NCBI RefSeq assembly: GCF_007290395.2
Contig: NZ_CP041656.2
Coordinates: 4,650,001-4,714,000, forward strand
Reading direction: 5' to 3'
DNA: 64,000 nucleotides
Source of the DNA: Bradyrhizobium cosmicum
Lineage (GTDB): Bacteria; Pseudomonadota; Alphaproteobacteria; Rhizobiales; Xanthobacteraceae
Shown here: positions 54,830-63,909 of the stretch, piece by piece
Layout of the letters: each line of letters opens with the position of its first letter
Position numbering within the stretch: the first letter of the stretch is position 1
Made by a program: the position numbers and the translations under genes
The notes under the pieces: generated by a model
Databases searched by the model: none
Told to the model about the DNA's origin: nothing
Seen by the model: the letters and a program-made list of their open reading frames with translations, nothing else

Positions 54830-55510
54830 TCAGGTCGTGAACATGCGGACGTGCCGAAGCGGCCCGCGTGAGACCGCGACGTCGATGAAGGGTGTGAAGC
54901 TCGCCGGCAGCGCATTCGGCGGCGGCGCCTCCGCCAGCAGTTCCGCCAGCAGACCGCGCGCGGCGGCCTGGCTTCGCTGCGCCTCGATATGGCCGACGAT
55001 GCCGAGCCGCACGGCGGCGCTCACGAGGCCGGTCACGAGCGTCCAGCCTGAGACCAGTTCGGCTGCATCCAGGCTGAGTCCCGCGTCCCGGCCGACGACC
55101 GCCTGCATGACCGCCAGATGGCCGAGCCTGCCATCCGACGACACAAGGCCACGGTAAACAACCGAGAGCGCGCCATCGAGCTTGACCCAGACCCCAAGCA
55201 GCGCCCTGCCCGCCCGTCGTGATCCTTCCCGCATTTCGGCCGAAGCTGTGGCCGCCTCGGCCAGGCGGTCCACGCCAGCGATGGCGACGCTATCCTCCGC
55301 CCGGAAGGCTTGGCGCAACAGAATGCGGTCCATGCTTGCCCAGCGGCGCGCAAGCTGATCCGCAATGATCCGATCCAGTTCGCTGCGATCGGTAACCATG
55401 CCGTCCGCAGCAAGTCCTTCCAGCCCCCAGGAGAACGCGAAGCCGCCGGCTGGGTAGGCACTATCCCCGAGCTGCAGCAACGCCAATGTCTGAGATCTGT
55501 CAAACAGCAT
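54830..55510 (-). CDS. ureF: Urease accessory protein UreF
   Basis: 226 aa. LLQLGDSAYPAGGFAFSWGL is the N-terminal UreF signature; VAIAGVDRLAEAATASAEMR and RLGIVGHIEAQRSQA also fit. It acts with UreD and UreG in nickel insertion. ATG 55510 overlaps the ureE end by 11 nt. Confidence 0.92.
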   Translation of the reverse strand: MLFDRSQTLALLQLGDSAYPAGGFAFSWGLEGLAADGMVTDRSELDRIIADQLARRWASMDRILLRQAFRAEDSVAIAGVDRLAEAATASAEMREGSRRAGRALLGVWVKLDGALSVVYRGLVSSDGRLGHLAVMQAVVGRDAGLSLDAAELVSGWTLVTGLVSAAVRLGIVGHIEAQRSQAAARGLLAELLAEAPPPNALPASFTPFIDVAVSRGPLRHVRMFTT

Positions 55511-55967
55511 CGCTCTCCGCGATCTCGCCCGCCTCGAGCAGCGGCCTGATGCGTGCCCGGTAAGTGTCGAGCGGCCCGTCGAGCAGGACGACAAGAAGAT
55601 CGCCCTCGAAGCGGACCCGCCAATGCAGATTGCCGGCATTCCAGCCGAGCTTGAGTGCCGCCGCCTGGTCGACAGGTTTCAATCGCCAGCACGCCTGCTC
55701 GCCGAAGCGGGCAATGACGGCGCGATCGTGTTCGAGAAAAAGCAGCGCCCCATCCTCCAGCTGCTCGTCGCGGTCCAGGCTGACGGCGCAGTCGGTTCCG
55801 CGATCGGTGGTCAGGCGAAACCGCTTGCGGCCAACGTCGGACGGCGGCACGAACAGCAGTTCGATCCCGCCGTGATGCTCGATGTGGTGGAGACGACGCG
55901 CATAGGCTGCGTCGTCGGATCTTCCGATGATGCCGTGAAGCCGTAACGTCACGATGCTCTCCCGCAA
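55500..55967 (-). CDS. ureE: Urease accessory protein UreE (nickel metallochaperone)
   Basis: 155 aa. The C-terminal domain shows LKLGWNAGNLHWRVRFEGDL and VLLDGPLDTYRARI. The N-terminal domain includes RLTTDRGTDCAVSLDRDEQL. There is no His-rich tail, so nickel storage capacity is small. First urease-related gene of the operon, 16 nt after the ABM-protein stop. Confidence 0.88.
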   Translation of the reverse strand: MRESIVTLRLHGIIGRSDDAAYARRLHHIEHHGGIELLFVPPSDVGRKRFRLTTDRGTDCAVSLDRDEQLEDGALLFLEHDRAVIARFGEQACWRLKPVDQAAALKLGWNAGNLHWRVRFEGDLLVVLLDGPLDTYRARIRPLLEAGEIAESDAV

Positions 55968-55983
55968 TTGACCCAGCGCCCGC

Positions 55984-56286
55984 TTACCGGACCGTCGCCG
56001 ACACCTCCTTCGAGGTCACAAGTATGACTTCGCCATCCAGGATGGGTTTGGCGATCCCGAAGAAGGTCGCGACGACCGCCGAGCCATTGTGGCGATCCAT
56101 CGCGGCCTTGTCGGCGAAGCGCTCGTAGGTCGTGAACACGCACGGGTCTTCCTCGCTCTGCGAAATGAAGAAGCCGATCGTCTCCGGCTCGTTGGCGGCG
56201 ACATGGGCCGCGACGGCGACGAGTGCGTCGCGCATCACGACCTCATGGCCGGCCTTCGCCCTGATGACGGCGGTGATCGTGATCAT
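55984..56286 (-). CDS. ABM (antibiotic biosynthesis monooxygenase-like) dimeric alpha-beta barrel protein
   Basis: 100 aa: ITITAVIRAKAGHEVVMRDA, NEPETIGFFISQSEEDP, and FTTYERFADKAAMDRHNGSA. This is the YgiN/ABM fold used by small monooxygenases and by non-enzymatic binding proteins. ATG 56286 overlaps the amidase stop (ATGA). Wedged between amidase and ureE, it may handle the imported compound, but no substrate can be read. Confidence 0.85.
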   Translation of the reverse strand: MITITAVIRAKAGHEVVMRDALVAVAAHVAANEPETIGFFISQSEEDPCVFTTYERFADKAAMDRHNGSAVVATFFGIAKPILDGEVILVTSKEVSATVR

Positions 56287-57800
56287 CAGAACTTCTTCCA
56301 GTCGCCGTCGGCTTCGAATGCGCTGGCGGCCTGGTAGATCGTCGCTTCGTCGTAATCCTTCGCAATCAGCATCAATCCGACCGGCAGGCCATCCGAAAGG
56401 CCGCAGGGGATGCTCATCGCCGGATGGCCGGTGACATCGAACGGACTGGTCGTCGCCGTCATCTCGAATGCACGCTGAACGATCTCGGAGAGCGGCGCGT
56501 CCTTGGCCGGTATCGGCGTGGCGACACACGGCAGGGTCGGCATCAGCAACAGGTCGTAAGAGCCGAACACCGCGTCATAGGCAGCCTTGGCGGCGATTGC
56601 GATATTGCGCGACTTGGCATAGTAGCGGCCGCGGTAGTGGCTGACGCCCCACTGCCCGACCAGCATGGTGAGCTTGAGCGTCTCCGACAGGTCGTCGGCG
56701 CGGTTGCGCCAGCTGGAATGGGCGTCGAGCAGGCCGACGTCATAGAGGCCCTTCCAGTTGAAGCCCATGCCGTTGCCGATCATCATCTGGACCAGGAAAC
56801 CTTCCAGCGTGATTGGATTCCAGGCGGCGAGCGCGTGCAAATGCTCCGGTATCGAGACCTCCGACACGCTGGCGCCGAGCTTGGCGAAGCGCTCTGCGCC
56901 CGCCCTCACCTTCTCGACGACGCCCTCCTGCATGTTCGAAACGGCGAATCCTTCCTTGAGGACGCCAATCTTCATGCCCTTCACGCCTTTGCGAAGCATT
57001 TCCGTGTAGCTCGTGACCTTCGGTGCGTATTGGCGGGGATCGAGTCCGTCGGGCCCGGCGAGCACCTCCAGCAGCAACGCATTGTCGGCAACGTTCGCCG
57101 TCATCGGGCCAGTGTGGTCGATGGTGGATTCGATCGGCATCACGCCCGTGTAGGGTACGAGCCCATGCGTTGCCTTCATGCCGTAGATGCCGCAATAGGA
57201 CGCGGGGATACGGATTGAGCCACCCTGGTCGCCGCCGATCGACATGTCGACCTCACCGGCGGCAACCAGCGCAGCGCTGCCCGAGGACGAGCCGCCGGCC
57301 GAATAGCCCATCTTGAGCGGGTTATGGACCGGTGCGGGATGGGAGGTATGGCTGCCGCCCGAGAGGCAGAAATGCTCGCATACGGCCTTGCCGACGATTG
57401 TGCCGCCGGCATCGAGAATGCGGGTGACGATGGTCGCATCGGCGGCGGGAATGAAGCCTTCGAGCGTCGTCGAGCCGTTCATCATCGGGACGCCGGCCAG
57501 GGCGACGTTGTCCTTCAGCACAATGGTGCGGCCGGCGAGCTTGCCGCTAGACGCGCCCTTGACCTCGGTCTTGATTGCCCAGGCGTTGTACTTGTTGTCC
57601 TTCGGCATGGGCTTGGCGCCAGGCATGCGCGGATACTTGACCGGCGGCAGGGGGTTCGGCAACTCGTCGATGACATCATACGCGTCGAACATCCCGCCCA
57701 TCAGCGCCAGATATTCTCCGGCCTCCTCGACCGTCATGTTCATGTGCAGGCTTGCAGCGAGTTCGGCGACGTCTTCGGCAGTTGGGCGTTTGATGGACAT
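56286..57800 (-). CDS. Amidase (amidase signature family)
   Basis: 504 aa. Catalytic Lys in [14 protein letters not shown], first Ser region [18 protein letters not shown], and nucleophile region [16 protein letters not shown], giving an intact Ser-cisSer-Lys triad. A ~60-residue helical N-terminal extension precedes the core. It hydrolyses a carboxamide to acid plus ammonia; in this operon the product could be urea or ammonia (inference). First enzyme gene after the transporter genes, 88 bp beyond livF. Confidence 0.93.
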   Translation of the reverse strand: MSIKRPTAEDVAELAASLHMNMTVEEAGEYLALMGGMFDAYDVIDELPNPLPPVKYPRMPGAKPMPKDNKYNAWAIKTEVKGASSGKLAGRTIVLKDNVALAGVPMMNGSTTLEGFIPAADATIVTRILDAGGTIVGKAVCEHFCLSGGSHTSHPAPVHNPLKMGYSAGGSSSGSAALVAAGEVDMSIGGDQGGSIRIPASYCGIYGMKATHGLVPYTGVMPIESTIDHTGPMTANVADNALLLEVLAGPDGLDPRQYAPKVTSYTEMLRKGVKGMKIGVLKEGFAVSNMQEGVVEKVRAGAERFAKLGASVSEVSIPEHLHALAAWNPITLEGFLVQMMIGNGMGFNWKGLYDVGLLDAHSSWRNRADDLSETLKLTMLVGQWGVSHYRGRYYAKSRNIAIAAKAAYDAVFGSYDLLLMPTLPCVATPIPAKDAPLSEIVQRAFEMTATTSPFDVTGHPAMSIPCGLSDGLPVGLMLIAKDYDEATIYQAASAFEADGDWKKF

Positions 57801-57888
57801 GAGTGATCCTTTCTTGTGAGGACAAGCTTGGTGACAACAACAAATCAGCGATAGCAGCGGCGCGGCGTAGCCGCGTCAGACTTTGAAT

Positions 57889-58590
57889 CTAGGTTGGATG
57901 CATGGCAGCGTCCCGTGCCAAGAGGCTTTCCCGGTCGAGCTCTTCCGTGATGCGTCCCTTCTGGATATTGAGAACGCGGTCGGACAGCGACGTGATGAAT
58001 TCGAGATTCTGCTCGACCACGATCAGCGACATGTTCCAGCGCTTTTTCAGCGCAAGCAGGGTCTCGATGATCTCTTCGATAATCGACGGCTGGATCCCCT
58101 CGGTCGGCTCGTCCAGCAGGATCAGCCGGGGCTTCGTGCAGAGGCACCGTGCCAATGCCAGCAATTGCTGCTCACCGCCTGACAGAGCACCGCCGCGCCG
58201 GTCGAGCAGCCGCACCAGGCGCGGGAAGTCCTGCAGCACGGTGTCGATCACCGAACGGTCCTCCTTAGGCGCCGCCGCGAGGCCCATTCGCAAATTCTCG
58301 AGGACGCTCAAATCAGGGAAGATCTCCCTCCCCTGCGGTACTAGCCCGATTCCAAGCCGGGATCGCTCGTGCGGCTTGAGATGGGTGATCGTCTTACCGG
58401 CGAACACGACCGAACCGCTCGTGGTTGGCAGATGCCCCATCAACGCACGCAGGGTCGTGGTCTTGCCCATCCCATTGTGGCCGAGAATGCCGAGATACTC
58501 ACCATCCTGCACCGACATGTCGATGCCGAACAGGATCGGAATGCGGCCGTAACCGGAGCGCAAGTCCTTGACTTCGAGGAGCGCGCTCAT
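57889..58590 (-). CDS. livF: ABC transporter ATP-binding protein LivF (UrtE-like)
   Basis: 233 aa. Walker A GHNGMGKTT, signature ALSGGEQQLLALARCL, Walker B LILLDEPTEGIQPSIIEEI. The EGIQPSII sequence is typical of UrtE-type urea/short amide transporter ATPases. It overlaps livG by 4 nt and would power the LivHM pore with it. Confidence 0.92.
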   Translation of the reverse strand: MSALLEVKDLRSGYGRIPILFGIDMSVQDGEYLGILGHNGMGKTTTLRALMGHLPTTSGSVVFAGKTITHLKPHERSRLGIGLVPQGREIFPDLSVLENLRMGLAAAPKEDRSVIDTVLQDFPRLVRLLDRRGGALSGGEQQLLALARCLCTKPRLILLDEPTEGIQPSIIEEIIETLLALKKRWNMSLIVVEQNLEFITSLSDRVLNIQKGRITEELDRESLLARDAAMHPT

Positions 58591-59315
58591 GCCGCCACCT
58601 TCTTGCCAAGATAGACGTCGCGCACACGCTGATCGGCGAGAACCCTGTCCACGGTGTCTTCGACCAGCACCCGGCCTTGATGGAATACAGTCACCTTCTT
58701 GGCGATTTGCTTGATGAATTCCATGTCGTGCTCGACGACGATAATCGCCCTGTCCTTGTTGATCTCGCGAATGATCGCGGCAGTGTGAAGCGTTTCCTCG
58801 TCGGTCATCCCGGCAGCGGGCTCGTCGAGCAGGATCAAGTCCGGTTCAGCCGCGAGCACCATGCCGATCTCCACCCACTGGCGCTGACCATGCGACAGCG
58901 TCGCTACGATCCGGTCGGCATGGTCTGTCAACCGGATCATCTCCAAAACGGCATCGACCGCGGGCCCTTGGGCTCGCGGCGTCGCCTTGCGACGGACGGC
59001 GAGCCAGATGTTCTCACGGACCGAGAGGCCGTTGAAGACATTGGGCACCTGGGTCTTGATCCCGATCCCCATACGAGCGATCTCGTGCGACAGCTTGCCG
59101 GCGATCGGCTGCCCGCGGAACGCAATCGCACCCGAAGTCGGGACGAGCTGTCCGGTCAGAGTCTTGAAAAAGGTACTCTTGCCGGCGCCATTTGGGCCAA
59201 TCAGGCAACGCAGCTCCATCTCTTCCAGCGTGAAAGTGATGTCATCATTGGCGACCACACCGCCAAAGCGCATGGTGAGGTGCTCGGCCTTGAGCAGAGG
59301 TACAAGATCCGCCAT
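58587..59315 (-). CDS. livG: ABC transporter ATP-binding protein LivG (UrtD-like)
   Basis: 242 aa. Walker A GPNGAGKST, region GIGIKTQVPNVFNGLSVREN, signature-equivalent TLSHGQRQWVEIGMVL, Walker B LILLDEPAAGMTDEET, switch IVVEHDMEFIKQ. The SHGQRQWVEI and GMTDEET sequences are UrtD-like. ATG 59315 lies 2 nt after the livM stop region. Confidence 0.92.
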   Translation of the reverse strand: MADLVPLLKAEHLTMRFGGVVANDDITFTLEEMELRCLIGPNGAGKSTFFKTLTGQLVPTSGAIAFRGQPIAGKLSHEIARMGIGIKTQVPNVFNGLSVRENIWLAVRRKATPRAQGPAVDAVLEMIRLTDHADRIVATLSHGQRQWVEIGMVLAAEPDLILLDEPAAGMTDEETLHTAAIIREINKDRAIIVVEHDMEFIKQIAKKVTVFHQGRVLVEDTVDRVLADQRVRDVYLGKKVAA

Positions 59316-59317
59316 GG

Positions 59318-60382
59318 TTATTCCGCTCCGGCCATGTGCGACGCCACCGCCGATGGTGGTGCGCGCTCGTCTGCAAGCTGCGCTTTCGGCTTTGGCTCGG
59401 GCACGAGCCGCATCAGAAGATCGCGCGCCGTCGGCACCAATCCCTTGGGCAGCAGCAGGACGAATACGACGAGCACGGCCCCGAGCACGAGATTCGAATT
59501 CAAGGCCTGTTGCGAACCAATGTAAGCGATGATGTACTCGATCAGAACGCAGCCAACGATAGGTCCGAGCAAGGTGCCAAGACCGCCGACCGTGATCCAG
59601 ATGATGATTTCGGCCGACAACGACAAGCTGAAGATGGTCGGGCCGACAAATGCGCCCCAATTTACGTAGAGCGCGCCGGCGAGTCCCGCAATCGCACCGC
59701 TCAGGATGAAGGTCAGTAGCTTGACCTTGCGCGGGTCATAGCCGAGCAGCGAGGCACGGACCTCGTTCTCGCGCACGGCCACCACGATGCGGCCTGCCGG
59801 GAGAGACAGCAGAAGGCGTAGCAGCAGGAAAACTCCGAGCAATGCCCCGCCTGTCACCCACCAGGATTGCTCCGGTGACAGAATCTGGTCCGGATAGAAC
59901 GGCACGTTGAAAGTCGGCACTGCCGGCATGCCGTTGAACCCGCCGAGCAGCGCCTTGCCGATCCTGTACTCGTCGCCGGACGTGGAGTTGACGCAGTTGA
60001 ACAGGATCAGGGTGACGGTCAGCGTGATCACGCCGAGATAGACGTCGGAGATGCGGCCGAAGAAGATGAAATAGCCGAGGATCGCGGCGAACAACGACGG
60101 AACAACGATGGCGAGCAGGATCGACGGCGTCGAGTCCTGGAAATTGACCGCGGCAATCGCGTAGGCATAGCCGCCGAGGCCGAAGAAGGCCGTCTGGCCG
60201 AACGACAGAATGCCACCAAAGCCCCAGATGAAGGCAAGGCTCAGCGCCAGCACCGCCATTGCGGCGAACAGCGTCAACTGCATCATCGCGAACAGCTCGA
60301 CCATGCTGGGAATCAACACGATGGCAACAATCGCAAGAAGGACGGCAACCGCCTGTGCCGCGAGGCGAAAGCGGATGGGCAT
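59318..60382 (-). CDS. livM: ABC transporter permease LivM (UrtC-like)
   Basis: 354 aa. SLAFIWGFGGILSFGQTAFF, FFGRISDVYLGVITLTVTLI, coupling loop RENEVRASLLGYDPRKVKL, IIWITVGGLGTLLGPIVG. The C-terminal 30 residues are hydrophilic. ATG 60382 overlaps the livH stop by 1 nt (TAATG). Confidence 0.93.
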   Translation of the reverse strand: MPIRFRLAAQAVAVLLAIVAIVLIPSMVELFAMMQLTLFAAMAVLALSLAFIWGFGGILSFGQTAFFGLGGYAYAIAAVNFQDSTPSILLAIVVPSLFAAILGYFIFFGRISDVYLGVITLTVTLILFNCVNSTSGDEYRIGKALLGGFNGMPAVPTFNVPFYPDQILSPEQSWWVTGGALLGVFLLLRLLLSLPAGRIVVAVRENEVRASLLGYDPRKVKLLTFILSGAIAGLAGALYVNWGAFVGPTIFSLSLSAEIIIWITVGGLGTLLGPIVGCVLIEYIIAYIGSQQALNSNLVLGAVLVVFVLLLPKGLVPTARDLLMRLVPEPKPKAQLADERAPPSAVASHMAGAE

Positions 60383-61248
60383 TACAGATTCCCCTTGAAG
60401 AAGCGGCCGGAAATGCCCTGCGGCAGCAGACGGATCAGGACGATCGCCGCCGTGAACACGAGGACTTCGCCATAGACAGGCGTCGTGAAATAGGCGCCGA
60501 TCTGATTGACCGCGCCGAACAGGCTCGCCGCCGACATCGTGCCTGACAGAATGGCGGCGCCGCCACCGACGACCGTCATGAAGGCTTTCGCGACGTAAGC
60601 ACCACCCATGCCGGGTGTGATACCCGAAACCGGAGCCAGCAGGCCTCCGGCGAGCCCCGTGACTGCCGCCCCTACCGCGAACGTGCTCATATAGACTCGC
60701 GCCGGATTGACGCCGAGCGTGGCTGCCATCGCGGGGTTCTGCATCGTGGCGCGGGCGATCAAGCCGAAGCGGGTGTAGCTCATGACGCCGTAGATCAGAG
60801 CCATCATCACGATCGCCATGCCGGCCAGGAATAGCGTGTAATAGCTCGATTGATACGACCCGATCGAGAAACCGCCGAGTGGCGTCGGCACGCCCTGCTG
60901 CGTGTTGCCGTAGATCGTGGTGATGATGCCGATGATGAGAAGGCTCAGCCCCCAGGTCGCGAGCATCGAATCGACGAGGCGGCCATAAAGAAAGCGAATG
61001 AGACAGCGCTCGATGACAAGGCCGACCAGACCGACGAAAATCGGCGCGACGATCAGCATCGCGATCCAGATGTTGACGCCCGCATTGGCTGATATGACCG
61101 TCGCATAGGCGCCGAGCATGATGAACTCGCCATGAGCGAGATTGATGATCTTCATCATGCCGAAGATGATCGCCAGTCCGAGGCACAACAGGAACAGCGA
61201 CGATATTCCGTTCAGGACGTCGAGCGCGACGATGAGGTAGATCGCCAT
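60382..61248 (-). CDS. livH: ABC transporter permease LivH (UrtB-like)
   Basis: 288 aa. LNGISSLFLLCLGLAIIFGM, KIINLAHGEFIMLGAYATVI, coupling loop RATMQNPAMAATLGVNPARV, and GGGAAILSGTMSAASLFGAV. Complete, about eight membrane segments. Forms the pore with LivM for the receptor encoded next upstream. Confidence 0.93.
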   Translation of the reverse strand: MAIYLIVALDVLNGISSLFLLCLGLAIIFGMMKIINLAHGEFIMLGAYATVISANAGVNIWIAMLIVAPIFVGLVGLVIERCLIRFLYGRLVDSMLATWGLSLLIIGIITTIYGNTQQGVPTPLGGFSIGSYQSSYYTLFLAGMAIVMMALIYGVMSYTRFGLIARATMQNPAMAATLGVNPARVYMSTFAVGAAVTGLAGGLLAPVSGITPGMGGAYVAKAFMTVVGGGAAILSGTMSAASLFGAVNQIGAYFTTPVYGEVLVFTAAIVLIRLLPQGISGRFFKGNL

Positions 61249-61310
61249 TCTTGAATTCTTTCGGTCTCTTGATGCTGCGGGCCTCGCCGGCTGGCGAGGC
61301 CCGGAACTCG

Positions 61311-62549
61311 TCAGAGATTGATGATGTACTGCTTGGTGTCGTTCGGGTTCTTGACGAGATCGCAGACACTCGCAGTATCGGCCGGCTTGACGTCGGAGTA
61401 GCTCTCCAACACCGACCACTTGCGGTCCTTCACTTCGGCGAGGAACGCGTTGCGGGTGGTGTGATGGGTCGGCTTGTCGAGCGAAACCTTGCCGCTCGGG
61501 CCGTCGAAAGCGATCCCGTCCTCCAGCGCCGCGATGACCTTCATCCTATCGATGCTTGCGGCCTTCTTCACCCCGGCGGCCCAAAGCATGACGCCCTCAT
61601 AGGTGCAGGCAGCCAGTTCGCTGACATAGGGTGAGTCGGGATGAGCCTTCTTGATCTTCTCGACGAAGCTCTTCGAGGCCGGCGTGGTGAGCTCCTCGAA
61701 GTAACCGTATGCGCCGAGAATGGAATCGCTCTCAGCCGCATCGAGTGTGCTGGGCTCGTTGACGAGACCGAAGGTGGTCGACGCGATCGGAATCTTCCCT
61801 TTCATACCGGCCGAAGTCCATTGCCGGTAGAACGCGGTATGATTGCCGCCTACCAACGCAGACAGGATGAGGTCGGGCTTCGCCGCCTGGATCTTCGAGA
61901 TGGTCGTGCCGAAATTGGTGACGTCGAGCGGGAAGAAGTCGGTCGACAGCACTTCGCCGCCATTGTCCTTGACGTACTTCGTCATCCACTTCGCGGTGAT
62001 CTGGCCGTAATTGTAGTCGGCGGCAATGATGTAGGCCTTCTTGCCCGCCTTCTTCATCGCGCTCGGTACCAGCTTCTCCACGGTCTGCGCGGGTGTGGTG
62101 CCGGTGCAGAACGTATTGCGATCGCAGACGCCGCCTTCGTAGAGCACGTTATAGAAGTACAGCACCTTGAACCGATCGAAGGTCGGACGCACCGCCTCGC
62201 GCGATGCCGAGGTGATGCCGCCGTGAACGACATCCACCTTGTCCTTCACCGCAAGCTGCTGGGCAAACTGCGAGTACATCTGGATGTTCGACTGGGTGTC
62301 GTAGTGGATCACCTTCAACGGCCGGCCGAGCAGTCCGCCGCCGGCGTTGATCTCATCCACGGCAAGTTGCAGCGCGTAGACCATTGGCGTGCCGGAGGCC
62401 GCGATCGGACCAGACTGGTCGTGCAGGCTGCCGACGACGATCGGGTTCTCGGCGCCGAACGCACCGGAGCGAAAAATAGCCGGTGCCGCGATCAACGTCG
62501 TCGTGGCTAGGGCCGAGTGCCGCAGGAAGCGGCGACGGGAGAAAGGCAT
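61311..62549 (-). CDS. ABC transporter substrate-binding protein (amide/urea type, FmdD/UrtA-like)
   Basis: 412 aa. Twin-arginine signal FSRRRFLRHSALATT with a hydrophobic core ending near FGAENP. The body VVGSLHDQSGPIAASGTPMV, AVDEINAGGGLLGRPLKVIH, GTTPAQTVEKLVPSAM and ADYNYGQITAKW matches the UrtA/AmiC/FmdD subgroup that binds urea and short amides. ATG 62549 has GGGGA 6 nt upstream; an earlier ATG at 62561 is possible. The stretch before it (62560-62615) is strikingly AT-rich for this genome and may hold a promoter. Confidence 0.92.
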   Translation of the reverse strand: MPFSRRRFLRHSALATTTLIAAPAIFRSGAFGAENPIVVGSLHDQSGPIAASGTPMVYALQLAVDEINAGGGLLGRPLKVIHYDTQSNIQMYSQFAQQLAVKDKVDVVHGGITSASREAVRPTFDRFKVLYFYNVLYEGGVCDRNTFCTGTTPAQTVEKLVPSAMKKAGKKAYIIAADYNYGQITAKWMTKYVKDNGGEVLSTDFFPLDVTNFGTTISKIQAAKPDLILSALVGGNHTAFYRQWTSAGMKGKIPIASTTFGLVNEPSTLDAAESDSILGAYGYFEELTTPASKSFVEKIKKAHPDSPYVSELAACTYEGVMLWAAGVKKAASIDRMKVIAALEDGIAFDGPSGKVSLDKPTHHTTRNAFLAEVKDRKWSVLESYSDVKPADTASVCDLVKNPNDTKQYIINL

Positions 62550-62615
62550 AGACGTCCCCATGTGTTTTTTGATACTGAAAATATTAAGAATACAATATTT
62601 GAAAAAGCAAGTTAT

Positions 62616-63809
62616 TTATCGACGCGCAATGATCGAGAAGTCGTAGCCATCGACCTTGGCGAGATAGATAGGGTGCCGGCTCCCGACCACGGATTGTGCT
62701 TGATCCCCTCGCGCCGTGCGCTGCTGGAATGTTCGGCCATAGAGGCGCGTCAGCTTGCGCGCATCCAGGCTGGCAGCTTCTTCGATCAGGGCCGCGAGCG
62801 AATAGATGCCCTCGTAGCAAGATTCACCAAAGGCATTCACGGGCGGCGGACTATCGCCGAACGCCATATGGTAGCGCTCCAGGAACGCACCATTGTTGCG
62901 CGAGCGGATCGACGCATAATAGCTCGAAGTGGCGTAGAGATTTTCCGTTTCGTCCACATCAAGTCCGTACGCGACGGTCTCGTCGATTGCCGAGGAAAAG
63001 CGCAGCACGCGCGAACTCAATCCCGCCGCACAGAAGGCCCGATTAAATGCGATGCAGTCGCCCCCGAGGAAATAGGGAAGAACGACGTCCGAATGCGTGA
63101 CTTTGATCCGGTCCAGCATCTCGTCGAAGTCATGCTGGCCAACGGGTAGGTAGCACTCGCCAGTGACCGTCCCGCCAAAGCGGCCAATCAAGGCGCGCGC
63201 AATCTGAAGCGATGAGCGCGGCCATACATAGTCATTGCCGCAGAGGAAATAGCGGCGCGCATGCCTCGATTCCGAAAGCCATTGGATCGCAGGAGCCAGG
63301 AGCTCTTCAGCGGTTTCGCCGGTCGCTAAGACGTCCGGCGTCGAGCGGCCCTCGAACTGCGGGGTGTATATGAATGGAACACGGCCGCGGGACGCGCGCG
63401 CCACGAAGTCGCGTGCAAAACTGGGCAGCATACCGACGATGCCGTCAACGCCATCAATTTCAATTGCATCGCGCGCGGCCCGGCCGGCGCTCGCGCCAGT
63501 TTCTCCGGCATTCACGATACGCAGCTCGACCGGACGGCGAAGAATGCCGTAGATCCGGTTGATTTCGTCGACAGCCAAGCGCCCGCAGGCTTCGGCTGAA
63601 GGGGCCCACAGTCCCGCTGCACCGCTTTGGGGGATGAGCAGACATATTCGAACACTACGCAACGGTGGCGTCTCCGGGCTTCCGGACAGACCACTCACGA
63701 ATCGTGCCAACGGCGATCCGGTCTCGGCGAGACCCGTTTTGCAGCGAAAGCGGCCCGGCCGGGAGGGAAATTGCCGCTTCCTTCGCCGCGGAGCGCAATA
63801 ACCGCCCAT
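62616..63809 (-). CDS. AmiC-like cytosolic amide-sensor protein (periplasmic-binding fold without signal peptide)
   Basis: Up to 397 aa. RICLLIPQSGAAGLWAPSAE, GVDGIVGMLPSF, FLCGNDYVWPRSSLQIARAL, SSYYASIRSRNNGAFLERYH, and SCYEGIYSLAALIEEA match the AmiC/UrtA binding-protein family. No hydrophobic signal is present, so it is probably cytosolic, like AmiC, which senses amides and controls AmiR in Pseudomonas. No AmiR-like partner is visible in the window. The N-terminus is uncertain: a TTG at 63662 with GGAG upstream, giving LRSVRICL, would be a natural start; the 63809 start adds ~49 basic residues. Confidence 0.82.
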   Translation of the reverse strand: MGGYCAPRRRKRQFPSRPGRFRCKTGLAETGSPLARFVSGLSGSPETPPLRSVRICLLIPQSGAAGLWAPSAEACGRLAVDEINRIYGILRRPVELRIVNAGETGASAGRAARDAIEIDGVDGIVGMLPSFARDFVARASRGRVPFIYTPQFEGRSTPDVLATGETAEELLAPAIQWLSESRHARRYFLCGNDYVWPRSSLQIARALIGRFGGTVTGECYLPVGQHDFDEMLDRIKVTHSDVVLPYFLGGDCIAFNRAFCAAGLSSRVLRFSSAIDETVAYGLDVDETENLYATSSYYASIRSRNNGAFLERYHMAFGDSPPPVNAFGESCYEGIYSLAALIEEAASLDARKLTRLYGRTFQQRTARGDQAQSVVGSRHPIYLAKVDGYDFSIIARR

Positions 63810-63909
63810 TCATTGAGCAACCGGGAGTACATCTGCTTTCCACTTGCTCCGCTTTATATTCCAATGCAAAGGTTGAATTATCAAATAAACTCCGCCGAGG
63901 ACCAATAGA

